64,000 nt of DNA from Plasmodium relictum. Lineage: Eukaryota; Apicomplexa; Aconoidasida; Haemosporida; Plasmodiidae. The stretch lies in assembly GCF_900005765.1 (NCBI RefSeq), contig NC_041688.1:839341-903340 (forward strand), in the 5' to 3' direction. The translations under genes and the position numbers were made by a program. The notes below the pieces were generated by a model. That model saw only the letters and a list, made by a program, of their open reading frames with translations. It made no database searches and had not been told where the DNA came from. Shown here one piece after another: positions 11,201 to 24,400 of the stretch; the stretch's first letter is position 1, and each line of letters starts with the position of its first letter.

Positions 11201-14200
11201 TGGTGTATTGTTGGATTGTTTTGGCCGTTTGTTTATAAATTTTCTACAAATTCGTGGATCCAGTTTAAGTCTTTATGATTTTATTTTAAATGAGGATGCT
11301 AAAAGAGAAAAATCCCTAATAAAAAAAAGGATTTCTTTCACTGGATTTTATTTACAAAACCTGTTTGCTCATTCCATTGCAAAATCTCTAAATGCTGATA
11401 TTAATGATATGAATTCTTATGCGAAGAGAAAAATGAACTGTAACAATAAAGAAAATGACATAATTATTAAAAAAATGTATGATTCATATAAGAAAAAAGA
11501 GGAAATTATAAATCAATTTGAAGAAAAAAAAGAAGAGAGCTATACAGAAAAGAAAAATAATATTCAAAGCAGGATAAGTGATTATAAAAGTGTCGGAAAC
11601 ATGAAAAAGGAAGAAGAAATGGAATTAAAAAAAAACAATAATGGGGTTGCATATAATATAATAAAAGAAAAATGCATTGATATAAAAGAGGAAAAATATT
11701 TTATCGCTTTATTAAATAAAGAAATTGAAGATATTTGTACACAAAAAATAATTGAAGAAAAGGATATATTTTCCATAAATAATGAAAATAATAGTAACTT
11801 AAATGATAAAAAAAGAAGAGAAATTATTCCATCTTTTAGTGATTATGCATTTAAAAAATACTTTACTTTATATGAAAAATATATAAATAATAAAGATCCT
11901 ATATATAGTTGTAAAGAGGATGAAACGAAAGATTCTTTATTTTTAGGTAATGTAATACACAAATTATATAATTCTATTAAAGAACCTTCCTTTTTTAACA
12001 ATCCCACAATTACAGGAAAAAAAATTATGAAAATTATCGAGAAAATTCTTGTTTTTTTAAAAGAAGCAAAATGTAATAAAAGACTAAAAATTTATATAAT
12101 ATTTGAGTTGTTTCAAAATAAAAATATAATGAAATATTTTCCATCATTGGTAAATTATTTACATGACTTTAATTATGACATAAGCAACGAAGAAATAATA
12201 AAGAATGTAATAAATAATATTTATTTCAAAGAAGATTGTTCTATATCATTAAATAAAGATGATATAAAAAAAGAAAAGGACGAATACAAATTAAAGAAAT
12301 TTATTAATTTTTATGAGAGTATATATAAAAAAGGTTACAAAAAGCAGGTTGATACTAATGCAAAAAAAGAAATTACTCATGATGATGATAATATTAGTAA
12401 TAATAATGATTATGAATTAAATGCAAAGGAGATGAATCTTCATGATGAAAAAATAATAAAAAATTGCTTAATATCAAGTTTTCCTTCTTTTCTATTGAAT
12501 GATGACATTCGTAATTTATCATATAACGGTAAATATCAATATTTTGAAGATTATGTTAATATTAAAGAAGATGAGGAAGATGGTTATTTTAAATTTTATG
12601 ATATGAAAGATATTTTTTATAAAATGGAATACCTAATAAATAATTTTTTTTCTTTAAATAGATATGATTTTGATACTTTAATTGATTCTTTATTTCAACC
12701 ATATTTATGTAGAGTATCATCTAGTACTGACCATTTGATAAATATGAAAAACTTGATTAATAAATTTTTAAATAATGGTTTTAGTAATATGATATTTACT
12801 GGTGCCAAAGGAAGTAAAGTCAATTATTCTATGATATGTGGAATATTAGATCAACAATATTTAGAAGGAAAAAGAGTTCCGAGAATGAAATCAGGAAGAA
12901 CACTTCCAAGCTTTCATAGATATGATTATGGTGCTAGGTCATGTGGACTAATTACCGATTGTTTTCTTGAAGGGTTAAGACCTCAAGAATATTTTTTTCA
13001 TTGTATGTCAGGAAGAGAAGGATTAATAGATACAGCAGTAAAAACAGCAAAATCTGGTTATATTCAAAGGTGTTTAATAAAATGCATGGAATCGGTTATT
13101 TTACATTATGATGGAACAGTAAGAAATGAAGATAATTCAATTATTCAATTTTTATATGGAGAAGATGGTATAGATCCATCAAAAACAGCTTACTTAGATT
13201 CATCAAATGATTTGCTTTATAATTATAATTTGTCATTTAGCAAATATTTAAATAATAATATGCATGGGAAAATATTAAATAATGAAGAAATATTTAAGAG
13301 CCATAAAAGAAAATGGAAAGATGAAGAACCGTTAATTTGCCATTATAATCCATATACTTATATTGGAAGTGTTTCTGATACATTTCAAAAAAAATTAAAT
13401 ACGATTTTTTTCAATAATTTTAATTTTCCTAATTATCGTCATTTACCGAAAAATTTTGATACATTATCTACATTGCTTTTGAAATCGAAATATTTTAATT
13501 CTTTATGTAATCCTGGTGAATCTATTGGAATTTTAGTTGCTCAATCTTTTGGAGAACCTGCCACTCAAATGACTCTTAATACTTTTCATTTGGCAGGAAC
13601 AGAAAATGTTACTATGGGTATTCCAAGATTAAAAGAAATTTTTCTTACTTCAAAATTAACATCAAAACCAATGATATATGTACCAATTAAAATAGACTTA
13701 AAAACCAATGATATTAATAAAATGAAAATGTATATTACCAACATTGCTGATAAGATATTAAACAGTTATAAAAGTATTTTATTAAGTGATGTTATATATG
13801 GTATTGGAGTAGAGAGAAAATTGATTTTAAAAGAAAACAAAAACAATGTGCATTACATTAATGGATCTGAATTTGATGAGGAAAAAATTAATAGTAATAT
13901 TGATGCAAATGTACAGGTAGCTAAAATAATGAATGTTCTTAAAAATGTTAACTTAAATTTTGATTGTAAAAAAGAATGGAATTATGAAATTATTATCCAA
14001 TTTGAAAATCTTAATCATTTTTGTAAGATATACAAACAAATAACTATTCCTTTTATTCTTCATAAAGTTATAAGCGCTATTCTTACTTCTGTTCTTAATA
14101 AAATTCAAGAAAGTCTCGTATTTCATAACATTAACAACATAAGCTCATTTAATCATGAATACTATGATGAGTTATATGATTTTATTAGCAAAAAATTGGT

Positions 14201-16212
14201 TGAAGAATTTAATTTTAATGTAGAAAAATATGAATATAAGGATGATGAAGGTCAAATAAATGCGAAATTGAAATATATGGCAAATGAAGATGAACAGAAC
14301 AAATCAGGTAATAAACAAAATGGCAATGAAAATGAATTAAATGAAAATTATAGAAACCGTCAATTACAGAATAAGAATGCATATAATAGTAATAAAGATG
14401 ATTTTTTTTATGAAGATAAAAAAAATAAAACATTTAATGATCAGTCAGATATAGAAGATAATGATATGTCTGAAAAAGAAGTAAGTATTTATAAAGGAAT
14501 AAATAAAGAAGTAGAAACTGAATCAGAAGCTGAAAAAGAGGAAGGAGAAACAGAATCAGAAGAAGAAAAAGAAGAAGATGAAAAGGAATATGATGAGGAT
14601 TTGAGTGAAAGTGAAGTTGAAAATGAAAAAGATGAAGATGACATTGATGAAGATAAAATCAAAATTGAAAATGAGAAAGATGAATACAACGATGATGAAG
14701 AAGAGGAAGATCAACATATAAAGGAAGAAGGTAACACAGTAAATACTAATGATATATACGGGGACGAGAAGGATGTATCCAAATTAAAAAACAGTAAATA
14801 TACTAAATTGGATAAAAATAAGAATGAAAAAAATGGTGAAAGTATTAACTTACATGAAAACAGTTATTTTACTAATAGAAATTCTAGTAATGAGTCAAAA
14901 TTATCAGAATCTTCCAATGTAGCAGGTACTGTGAATTATTTTTCTTCAGAAGCTAGTGTTACACATCACGTATCAATAGAATCAGATGACTCTAGCAATA
15001 GAAAAGGTAAATTGTGTGGTGAAAATCTTCATCATAAAGAAAATATATTAGATAAAAATAAAAAAAAAGCAAAAGAAAAAATTAAAACATCAACAATAAC
15101 AGCATCGACGACAGTTTCATCGCCAGTATCTTCAACGATATCTACTCCAACAAAAAGGGTAGATGAAGAAGATATAGAAGAGGAAAAAAAAGAGGAAGGT
15201 GAAGAAGAAGAGAAACAAAAACAAAAACAAAAACAAAAACAAGAAAATTTTGCAAAATCTTTTGAAAATTTTTTATATGACTTTAAAAATAATATTAATT
15301 TAGTTGATTCCGAAAGTGATGAAGATGAAGAAAATAGTGAAAAAAAGAATGAACAGAAATATGTTAAAAATATTATTGATAAGATAAAAAGTAGTTTACT
15401 TCGTTTTGTAAAAAAGATAAGTTTCTCTCCCATAACCTGGACTCTGAAATTTGAAATTGAATGGGATATTAATTTTTTCCCATATTCCATTGATTTTTTA
15501 AGTTACTTAAAATTAGAAATTTCAAAAGAAACATTATATAAAGTAAAGGATTTAAATAATCCAAAAATTCTAAAAGGAAAAGACATAACTCATAGTGGTT
15601 CAGAATATGAATTACAAATAGAAGGAAAAAACATTTATAAATTATATAATATTAAAGATAAATATATTGATAAAACAAAATTATACTGTAATGATATTTA
15701 TGCAATAGTAAAAACATATGGAATTGAAGCAGGAAGATTATGTATAACGAAAGAATTGAAAAAAGTTTTCGATGCATATGGTATTCAAATTGATTTTAGG
15801 CATTTATCTTTTATAAGTGATTTTATGACTCATACAGGTAAAAAAGAAAAAAAAAGAAAAAAAGAAAAGGAAGAAATATATTGTATTATATATATGTATA
15901 TATTTTTATACAAATGTAATTTATATTTCATAAATTTTTATATATAAATATATTTATTTATTATATTTTTTTTTTTTTTTTTTTATATATATAATATCCA
16001 TTTTATTTTCATTTTTTCTGTATAACTTTTTTTTATATTATTTTTTTAAAGGCGATTTAAAAGCATTTAATAGACATGGAATGGGGAATTTTCGAAATGT
16101 TCTTCATAAAATGAGTTTTGAATGCGCAACAAATTTTTTAATACAGGGATGTGTACATAAATCAATTGGTAAGAAGAAAAATGAAATTCATTTTTTGTAT
16201 ATATTCTTTATA

Positions 16213-16281
<69 letters not shown>

Positions 16282-16551
16282 ATTTTTAAAATCTAATATT
16301 AAAACATCACGTAATAAATTTTTTTATACATACGTTTTTTTTATTTATGTATATATCTAAGTTTCTTTTTACATTTTTTTTCATTCATGTAAATCTTTTT
16401 TTTTAATTTATAATTTTTTTCCCTCATATTTATGATTATTTTTTCCTTTTCTATAGATTACTTATCAACAGCATCAAGTAGTTTATTTTTTGGAAAACAT
16501 ATAAAAGTTGGTACCAACCTAGCTGATGTTATAACATGCGTAGGAAAGTAA
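8211..16551 (+). CDS. RPA1: DNA-directed RNA polymerase I subunit RPA1
   Basis: Largest subunit of RNA polymerase I, which makes pre-rRNA in the nucleolus. Exons 8211-15837, 16052-16168 and 16457-16551 (both introns phase 1) give 2,612 residues, far above the usual ~1,700 because of low-complexity inserts. I start at the ATG at 8211; a GTG at 8196 in the same frame is not credible. Visible: clamp zinc site CSVCFERHENCFGHIGH; RQPTLHKFSIMAH; the catalytic loop NADFDGDEMN with Asp 746, 748 and 750; bridge-helix region with GARSCGLITDCFLEGLRPQE near 1573; trigger loop GESIGILVAQSFGEPATQMT near 1768. Acidic Lys/Glu inserts lie at about 170-230, 310-395 and most strikingly 2080-2385, inside the jaw region before the C-terminal segment. 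The last two small exons encode the conserved end (SSSLFFGKHIKVGTNLAD). The polymerase I assignment over II or III rests on the C-terminal form, the absence of a CTD heptad repeat, and position. Confidence 0.93.
14500..15350 (+). repeat. Acidic low-complexity insert within RPA1
   Basis: Codes for a Glu/Asp/Lys-rich stretch (about residues 2097-2380), including a run of alternating Lys-Gln codons near 15212-15243 and a Thr/Ser/Val patch near 15090-15150. Not found in RPA1 of other eukaryotes as far as I know; inserts like this are typical of Plasmodium proteins. Confidence 0.8.
16217..16278. repeat. (TA)n microsatellite in RPA1 intron 2
   Basis: Roughly 30 TA dinucleotides within the second RPA1 intron, which spans 16169-16456. 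Likely length-polymorphic. Confidence 0.9.
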
Positions 16552-17427
16552 ATGTATTTTTTTAACTTAATATAAAAAAAAAAAAAAAAATTGAGGTTTA
16601 ATTATTTTATTTTACTTTATTTTTATTACTATTTTATTTTATATATATATATATACTCAACAATATTTTTATAATTATAAATATAAAAAAACTTTTTTTT
16701 TTTAATATTTAAATAAAATTAATTCTCTTTATAAAATGCATAATTAACAAAAAATATTTTTCTTAATAATTTTTTTAAAACAGTAAAACTAATAAAAAAA
16801 TAATATTAATTGAAATAAGATATTAGTATTAAAATTTGAATATATATGTATAAATATTTTGTTTCATTCATAGAAATTTTGCACTTAAATCAAAAATATC
16901 AATTTTAATTCATTAGAAAAAATATGCTAAAAATATGCATTTTTAAAACATGAAGAAATAAAAATAAAATTTCAGATATAAATAATAAAAACTTATTTAT
17001 GTTATTTTATTAATACATTATATTTTTATGTATTAATAATAATATATTTGTACCTTAAATTTACTTTTTTTATAATACATAATTTTGCAGTTATCAATTT
17101 TTTTGTTTTTTATATGATATTTTTTAATACTTATAATTTTATATATATATTTTATGTAATTTTGAAAAAATTTTAAATAAAAACATCTATATTGTATACA
17201 TTATATGCATATATATTAACAACAGTATTGGAAATTTAAAAAGAATAACTCAAGAGAAAAACTAATAGACGCAAAAAAAAAAAAAAAATGTAAATTCAAA
17301 TTAAAAAAAAAGGAATATAATATATATTTTAATTAGAATAAAAATAAAATAAAAATTCGAAATTAAAAAAAAGATAAACTTTTTTTTTTAAGATAAAGAA
17401 TTGGTAATAAAAAAATCATAAAGCGAA
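16552..17427. other. Intergenic, 876 bp
   Basis: Separates the RPA1 stop codon from the start of the TRIR-like gene on the same strand. It is AT-rich sequence with A/T runs and TA-rich patches. No gene or structured element seen. Confidence 0.6.
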
Positions 17428-18056
17428 ATGAGTGAAAGAGATGAAGTTTATAAAGAAAATAAGGAAAAAAAAATATCAAATGATAAAGAAAAAGAATTAA
17501 TAAGGGATAATCAAAATGATTTAAATGATGATGATACTAAAAATAAAAATAACAAAAATTATATAGATCCTAAGATGTATAATAAATTCAAGAATGATGG
17601 ATCATTTTTAGAACAGGTTAAAAAATTGTCAAAATTTTTTTTTAAAGTAAATGAAAATTATGTGGCCTATAATAATTCTTTTATATTTCTTATTTATCAA
17701 TTTTCATCTTTTTTTTTTTTAATAGTTTTTTTTTTTGTTCTTTACTTCTATAGAGATAATTTGTTAAATTTATTTTTTTTTTTTTCTTTTATGCTTAGGT
17801 GTTGGCTTTACAGAAGGAGAAAAAAATAAGGAAATCAAAAATATTAGGAAAATCAGAGCCAAAGAAAAAAAAAATAAAAAAAAATGATTTAGAAGAAAAA
17901 AAGCAAAAACTATCAGATTCAAGTGTGGAAGACAAACAAGACGTTGAAGATGAACGAGAAATACAAATTAAAAACGAATACATTGACAAAATTAATAAAA
18001 TGAAAGAACAAGGATTTTTCACTGATAAGGGAATAGGAGCTGGATTAGTTAAATAA
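17428..18056 (+). CDS. Small basic protein resembling TRIR/C19orf43
   Basis: Two exons, 17428-17616 and 17799-18056, joined in phase 0 with a GT–AG intron, give 148 residues. The join creates NDGSFLEQVLALQKEKK, and the NDGSFLE core plus a basic helix and a final LVK match the pattern of the human protein TRIR (C19orf43), reported as a telomerase-RNA-interacting RNase. Reading through the intron instead gives a poly-Phe hydrophobic peptide, which argues for the splice. The first 40 residues are acidic and charged; the middle (about 70-110) is Lys-rich; the end is FFTDKGIGAGLVK. No signal peptide or membrane segment. The gene model is solid; the relationship to TRIR rests on two short motifs, so any biochemical role is inference. 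Confidence 0.72.
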
Positions 18057-19105
18057 GACAAAAACAAAATAGAAATTGAAATTGAAATTTTTTTTTAATT
18101 TTTAAATATTGTGAATTTTAATGTGTATCATTTTAATTTTTTTTTTTACTTCCATATACCAATTTCTATCTCTAAATTTATTTCTTAAAAGGTGATATTT
18201 GGATACTAAAATCTCAATATTTTTAAAGCAAATTTTTTTAAAAAATATTTTTCACCATATTGAACTTATTTACTCAAAAAAGTTCTATTTATCTTTTTAC
18301 TTGTTTATTTTATTTTATTTTTTTTTTGTATACTAATTGTTAAATATACCTTATGATATTCTTTATAAGATTTTTCATATTATTACTATTTTCCGCAATT
18401 ATTTTAAAAACATTCATTAAAATAATAAACTAATAAATAGACATTTATTTTATTTCGTTATAATTTATATATTCATTTATCGAGATAAAAAGAAAATTGC
18501 TAATCTTAGAAAAAATAAAAAAATAAAAAAATGTTAAAAAGCTTTTTTTTTCTAAACCATTAATAAAAAATGTTTTTTCCCTATATATTTCCTACTTTTT
18601 TTTTGTTCTGAATTTTCATTATAGAAAAGAATAAAAACAGTGATATCTTTATTATAGAAAAATAATAGTATATTGGATAATAAAAATATATATTTGTATT
18701 CTATGTGATAATACTGGAATAATTAAAATAATTGTGCATTTATATATATTTTCTATTTGTTCCTAATTGTTTCATATACTTGTATTATATCATTCCAATT
18801 ATTTTTTTTTATAATTTTGTTTATTTATTTTATTATTATTATTTTTTTTTTATTTACTTTAAATAATTATAATTGCCATTTATATTTCTCTTCTATTTTT
18901 TTTTTTTTTTTGAAACTTAATAATCTTTTAAAAGTATAAATTACTTTGTTATTATTTAAAAACAATAATTGAATTTGAATTTATTGTATACTTTTATATA
19001 TTTAAAATTATGTCTTATAAAAATTTTTTTTTTATCTTAAAAATATTTAAGATTATAAATTCTGTTCATAGAATTATAATTTATAAAAAAATAAACTTTT
19101 CTATT
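18057..19105. other. Convergent intergenic region, 1.05 kb
   Basis: Lies between the 3' ends of the TRIR-like gene and the DNAAF1-like gene. It is T-rich with short hydrophobic frames that look like chance translations of T runs. No supported gene or RNA. Confidence 0.6.
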
Positions 19106-20770
19106 TTACACTTTTTCACTTTTTTTTAATAAGAAAGAGTGAAATTTTTCCGTTAAATTTTTATATTTGTCCATTTTTTTTTTTTCGAATATTTTTTTAA
19201 GTTCATTTTCTTCTTTTACACCTTTTTTTAAAAATATTTGTGCCAAATATATATCTTCTTTTTTAATTTTTTTGTCATCAAGAAACACTAAACGTGGGAT
19301 ATCTACATATAAAAAGAGCACATATGTATATATATACATGTATATTATTAAGTAAATTTTTTTTTTCATTATTTAGAGTTATATATTTAATAAAGTTAAT
19401 TTATACTTGCAATCAAGTATTTTGAAACATGTTTAATTTCATTTGTGAATGGGTTGTTTTTTATAAACAAAGTTTTCAATTTTTTTATTTTTTTCATTAA
19501 TATAATAAATTCGCATAAAAAGAGAAAGTTTTTTTTGGTTAATGAATCCATTTCTTCTATTTTTTGATGATACTTTATTAATTCTGAATTTTCATTTAAA
19601 CTTAGTTCTTCATCAAAAATTTTATAAAAACATAAAAAATCATTGCATTTCATACTTTCATTATCTATAGGTTTCATCGTAAATTCTTTTTTTATTTCGT
19701 TTAAATTTATTTTTTCTTCATTAGAACTATCAATGAAATTTTCATAATCTTTTATGCTTGATGCTTCACATTTATTATTGAAATTTAAATTATTATTGGA
19801 AATGTCTAAATGAGATAGACTTTCAAGTTTAGCAACTTCTTCTATATCCTTAAAAAAAAGCAAAAAAATATTTTTTAAAATATTCAAAAAAAGAAAAAAA
19901 AAAAAATATAAAAAGACATTTTAAAAGGAAAACTTAGTATTACTTTTATATTTTCAATTAAATTATTAGATATATTTAATGTTTGTAACAACTTTAAATG
20001 CTTTAAATTTTTAATTTCTTTTATTTTATTATTAGACAAATTTAAAATTACTAAGGAGCTGCATTCAATATTTTCTAAAATGCTTATGTCATTGTTTTGT
20101 AAATATCTGAATTTGATATGAATCAATAAAAGTTAATAAACTTATAAAAATATAAATATAAATGTATATATATATAAATTAATACATTATTATTTGTATA
20201 TTACTACTATTATTTTTATAAATAATACAACGAAAATTAAGGTATATATATATCACTACTAATTTATTCAATTATAACTGTAATGATTATTACTACTAGT
20301 TCTTTTAGTTTTGTATTATTATATTAAAATTCATTAATTTAAATAACTGCTAAATAATTATAATAAGAATACTAATGCATTTATGTTTTAATATATTATT
20401 TTTCTTTTTATACAGTGCTTTTAAATTTGTTAGCTCATTTAAATTTTCTATTTTTTTTATACAATTATTATTAATATATAAACATTTTAAATTTTTAAAT
20501 GTTGATAATCCATCTATATTGTGAAACCCTTTCATATGTAAATACATAACATCATTCAGTTCATCAGTTTCATATAAATTATTTTCTACAAAATTAAAAA
20601 AAAAATATTTATATATATATATATATATATACATATTAACTAATTTTAAATTCTTTATAATTTTTATGAAATTATAATAAATAACAAGAATTTGAACCTC
20701 TACATATTTTTTTAATAACTTCGTAACTCATTATCTTTTTGTCATCTAGAATTATATTTTCTTCTTCCAT
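19106..20770 (-). CDS. Dynein axonemal assembly factor 1-like LRR protein (ODA7/LRRC50)
   Basis: Five exons read leftward: 20770-20698, 20585-20414, 20106-19944, 19848-19407 and 19302-19106, all in frame, giving 348 residues. The order of motifs follows DNAAF1: an N-terminal helix leading to ETDELNDVMYLHMKGF, then SDS22-type leucine-rich repeats (CLYINNNCIKKIENLNEL, LQNNDISILENI, LNLSNNKIKEIKNL, LNISNNLIENIK), and the LRR cap ending IPRLVFLDDKKIKKED, the equivalent of the family's YLDDRPV. DNAAF1 helps preassemble dynein arms in the cytoplasm; in Plasmodium the only flagellated stage is the male gamete, so expression there is expected. An acidic insert (about residues 160-220) splits the last repeats. 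The long C-terminal tail of animal DNAAF1 is missing. Exon 1 uses a weak GTTCAA donor. Other LRR axonemal proteins are a less likely alternative. Confidence 0.8.
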
Positions 20771-21437
20771 TTTATTATATTTAACGTATTATTAATTTTT
20801 TTTTTTCTAATATGAATAATTGTAATATATAAAATGAATATAATAAATTTTTATATAGAATTTTACTTAAAAAAAAAAATGAACATACAAATTTTTAGTA
20901 ATATCAATATGTGAATATATATATATATATATATTTATGCCTTTTTTTTTTTTATTTATATACATGATAATTCTATTTTAAACTATTATATAATTTTATA
21001 ATAACAATTAATAAAAAAAAAATAGAAAAGAGAAAATTATTTATAGAATAAAAAATATTTATTAATAGATATATAATTATCATAGATTCATAAAATAAGG
21101 AAAGAAAAGGGAAAATATAAAAAAATTCATTAACTTTTAAAAGTTAGACAAATCAGTTAGTAAATTTTCTATAAAAAAAAGAGATTTATTAAAAAAAAAA
21201 AATTAAATTAATAAAAAAAACGGCTTGCATATATTCAAATATTTTCTTACATTTTTCCTCACTAAAAATTTAAAAATATGAATTGCCAAAATTTTTTTTT
21301 TTTTTTTTTTGCTAGTATTTCTCTTTTTGTGTGCATATATTTATTTATTTACTAATTTTTTTTTTTTTTTATATGTTTTTTTGGAAATATATATATATAA
21401 TATATTTTCATGTGTTTTTATTGAAAAAAAAAATTAA
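20771..21437. other. Intergenic, 667 bp
   Basis: Upstream of the DNAAF1-like gene and downstream of SMC4, both leftward. It contains only A/T runs and TA-rich patches. Confidence 0.6.
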
Positions 21438-24400
21438 CTAATATTTCTTTTCTTCTTGAAATTTATTTGGGTTGAGGGTTATACATTTGGTTATGTCATT
21501 TGTTTTGTAAATTCCTATCATTCTATCACATAATTCAAACATTTGATTTCTTAATGAAATTACAATAAATTGAGCATCACTAGTTTTTGTTTTTATGTAA
21601 TGAGAAATGATAGAAACATTTTTAAAATCAAGAGCTGCATCAATTTCATCCATAAAATAAATGGGATTTGGTTTAAAATAATGAAGAGCAAAAACTAGAG
21701 CTAATGAACTTAATGTTTTTTCTCCCCCTGATAAATTCTGTATATGTTTCCAACTTTTTTTCGGAGGTCTGACTGAAAATAAAATACCTTCATTGAAAAT
21801 TTCTGAGGAATCGATTATTTCTAATTCAGCATCACCACCTATTGCTATCATTTGATACATCTCTTTTAATTTGACTGATATAATATTAAATGCTTTTAAA
21901 AATTCTTCTCTTCTTTTATTGCATAAAGTATCGTAGACTTTTTTAATCTTATCTTTTTCTTTTTTTGCCTTGTTTACATCTTTTCTTCTTTTTTTATAGT
22001 CATATAACTTTAAATTATAGTCCTGAAAAATTTTTAAGTTGGGAGCTTTCTTTTCTAGTATATGTAATTTATTTTCAAGTTTTGATTCTATATCTTTTTT
22101 ATTTAATAATTCTAATTCTTCATCTCCTAAATTAATATTATCGTATTCATTTTCTATTTCATTAAATTCTTTGTTATCACAAAAAATATCTTCTAATGCT
22201 CTTAACTCATCATCATCTTCCAATTTTTTTTTTTTTTTTTTTTTTTCTTTCGAGATCTTTGAACTATTATTATCACTTAATTTCCTTTTTTTGCTGTGTT
22301 CACTATTGATATCGCATAGAACTTTATAATCTTCCCCATTGTTTTCATTCTTATTACTGTTAATATTATCATCCTCTTTATTTTCTTCATCTTCTTCATC
22401 CTCTTCATCTTCTTCTTCTTCATCCTCTTCATCTTCTTCTTCATCCTCTTCATCTTCTTCATCTTCTTCTTCTTCATCCTCTTCATCTTCTTCATCTTCT
22501 TCTTCTTCGTCATCTTTTTCACTATCTCTGTCTTTTTCCTCTTCATTTTCTTTAGTTTCCCCTTTGTTCTCACCTTTTTCTTCCTTTTTTTTTTTTTTTT
22601 TTTTTAGTAACTCATTTCTTCTTATATCACATATTAAGTTTTCTTGGATAATTTTATCTGATTCTTTAATTAATTCCATGTATTCGTTTATTTTTAATTC
22701 ATAATGTTTATTTTTTGTTTTAAGTTGCTCAATTTCCTTTTCAATATGCTCAATTTTATATAAAATGTCAACGTTTTCTAAATCCTTTTTAGATATGCTT
22801 TCATCTATTTGCTGCTTTTTTTTTTGATTTTCTTCAATTTTTATTTGTAATTCATTTAAATTTTGAGTCAACTTTTCAATTTCTTCATATACCTCACATC
22901 CTTTTGTTTCAATATTTTTTAATTCATTTTCTAATTCTTTTTCATTTGCTTCATATTCTTCAATTTCCTCGGTGAATTTTACAATATCTTTATCACTTTT
23001 TTCTAAATTTGCTAAAGCATTTACTTCTTCATTATTATGTTTTTCTATTTCATCTTTTAATATATTTAATTGTCTTTCTGAATTTATATATTTACTTCTT
23101 AAATGTTTTTTTTTTTCTCCTCCAACATTTTGTAATTCTTCATGATACTTTTTTACTTTATTTTCTTGAGCTTTAAGAACAATTTCTATTTTACTTTTTT
23201 CATTATTTTTTTCTTCTATTAATTCTTTTAGTGATTTTAATTCCTTTTCTTCCTCTTTAGTCAATTCAGGGGTTTCCGAGTTTTGTAATTGATCATCAAT
23301 ATCTTTTAACTGTTTTTTATAGTTATCTATTCTTTTTTTTGCTATTTCTAATTTACATTCATTGTCTTCAATGAAAATATTTAAATCTTTAATATCACTT
23401 ACTAAAATATTTTTTTGTTTTCTTTTTTCTTCTAAATTTTTATTTAATTCTTTAATAATTTTTTCTGAAGTTAATAAATCATTTTCATCATATTCACTAG
23501 TCTTAATGCCGCTAGTATTCCCTTTTAAATATTTATCTATACCTCCTCCACATATCCTACCGTCATTTTCTATTAATTCTCCGCCTAATGTTACAACTCT
23601 TCTTTTATGAGAATAGCCAATTACATGAGCTTCATCTAGATTATTAGCTAATAATGTTTCTTTTAAAGCAAAATAAAAACAAATTTTGTATTTCTCATTT
23701 TTAAATTTAATAAAATCAATTAACCTATGCACATTTGGCAGTATAGGCTTATAATTTTCTTCATTTTTTATCATGACGTTCAATAAATTTTTTTCTAATA
23801 TTGATAAGGATAATACATTTACTCTACCTAAATTTTCTTTTCTAACTTCTTCAAATAACATAACAGCATCATTTGGATTCTCTACGACAATGAAATCGGA
23901 GCAATTATTACCTGCAATAATAAAAGCTTTTTCGTATTTTTTATCAATATATCCTAAATCACCTAGCATTCCATGTATTCCTTTAATTTTCGTTTTTTTT
24001 AAATTATATATAAATTCGTGCAATTTGCTTTTAGTTTTATCTGTTATTACTTCTTTTTTTATACTTTCATATTTTACGTTTTCTTGTATTAACTTATCAT
24101 TTAATTTTTCTATATTTTTTTCTAATTGATTTAAATCATTTTGTTTTTCTTTTAATACTTTTTTTTTTTCTTCATCTAACTTTATCATATGTTTTGATTG
24201 GATATCCTTTTCTTTTAGTTCATTTAATATTTTACTTTGTAGATATTTTAAATTTTCAATATGTGATAAATATTCCTTTTGCTTTTTTTCAATAATATTA
24301 CATTTATTAGTGCATTCTGAAATACTTTTTATTAATATATCATAACTATTTTGTAAAGGGGCTAATTTCTTTTCTTCATTAGAATATATTGTATTAATTT

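Noticed and set aside
15838-15947. Extension of RPA1 past the first donor
   Set aside because: Lys-rich then hydrophobic read-through of intron 1; splicing at 15837/16052 restores the conserved RPA1 end.
17617-17829. Hydrophobic membrane-like tail on the TRIR-like protein
   Set aside because: Intron translation made of T runs; the GT–AG splice gives a conserved-looking join.
22339-22704. Poly-serine open frame opposite the SMC4 acidic tract
   Set aside because: It is the antisense translation of GAA/GAT repeats into TCT/TCA codons; no independent start context or conservation.
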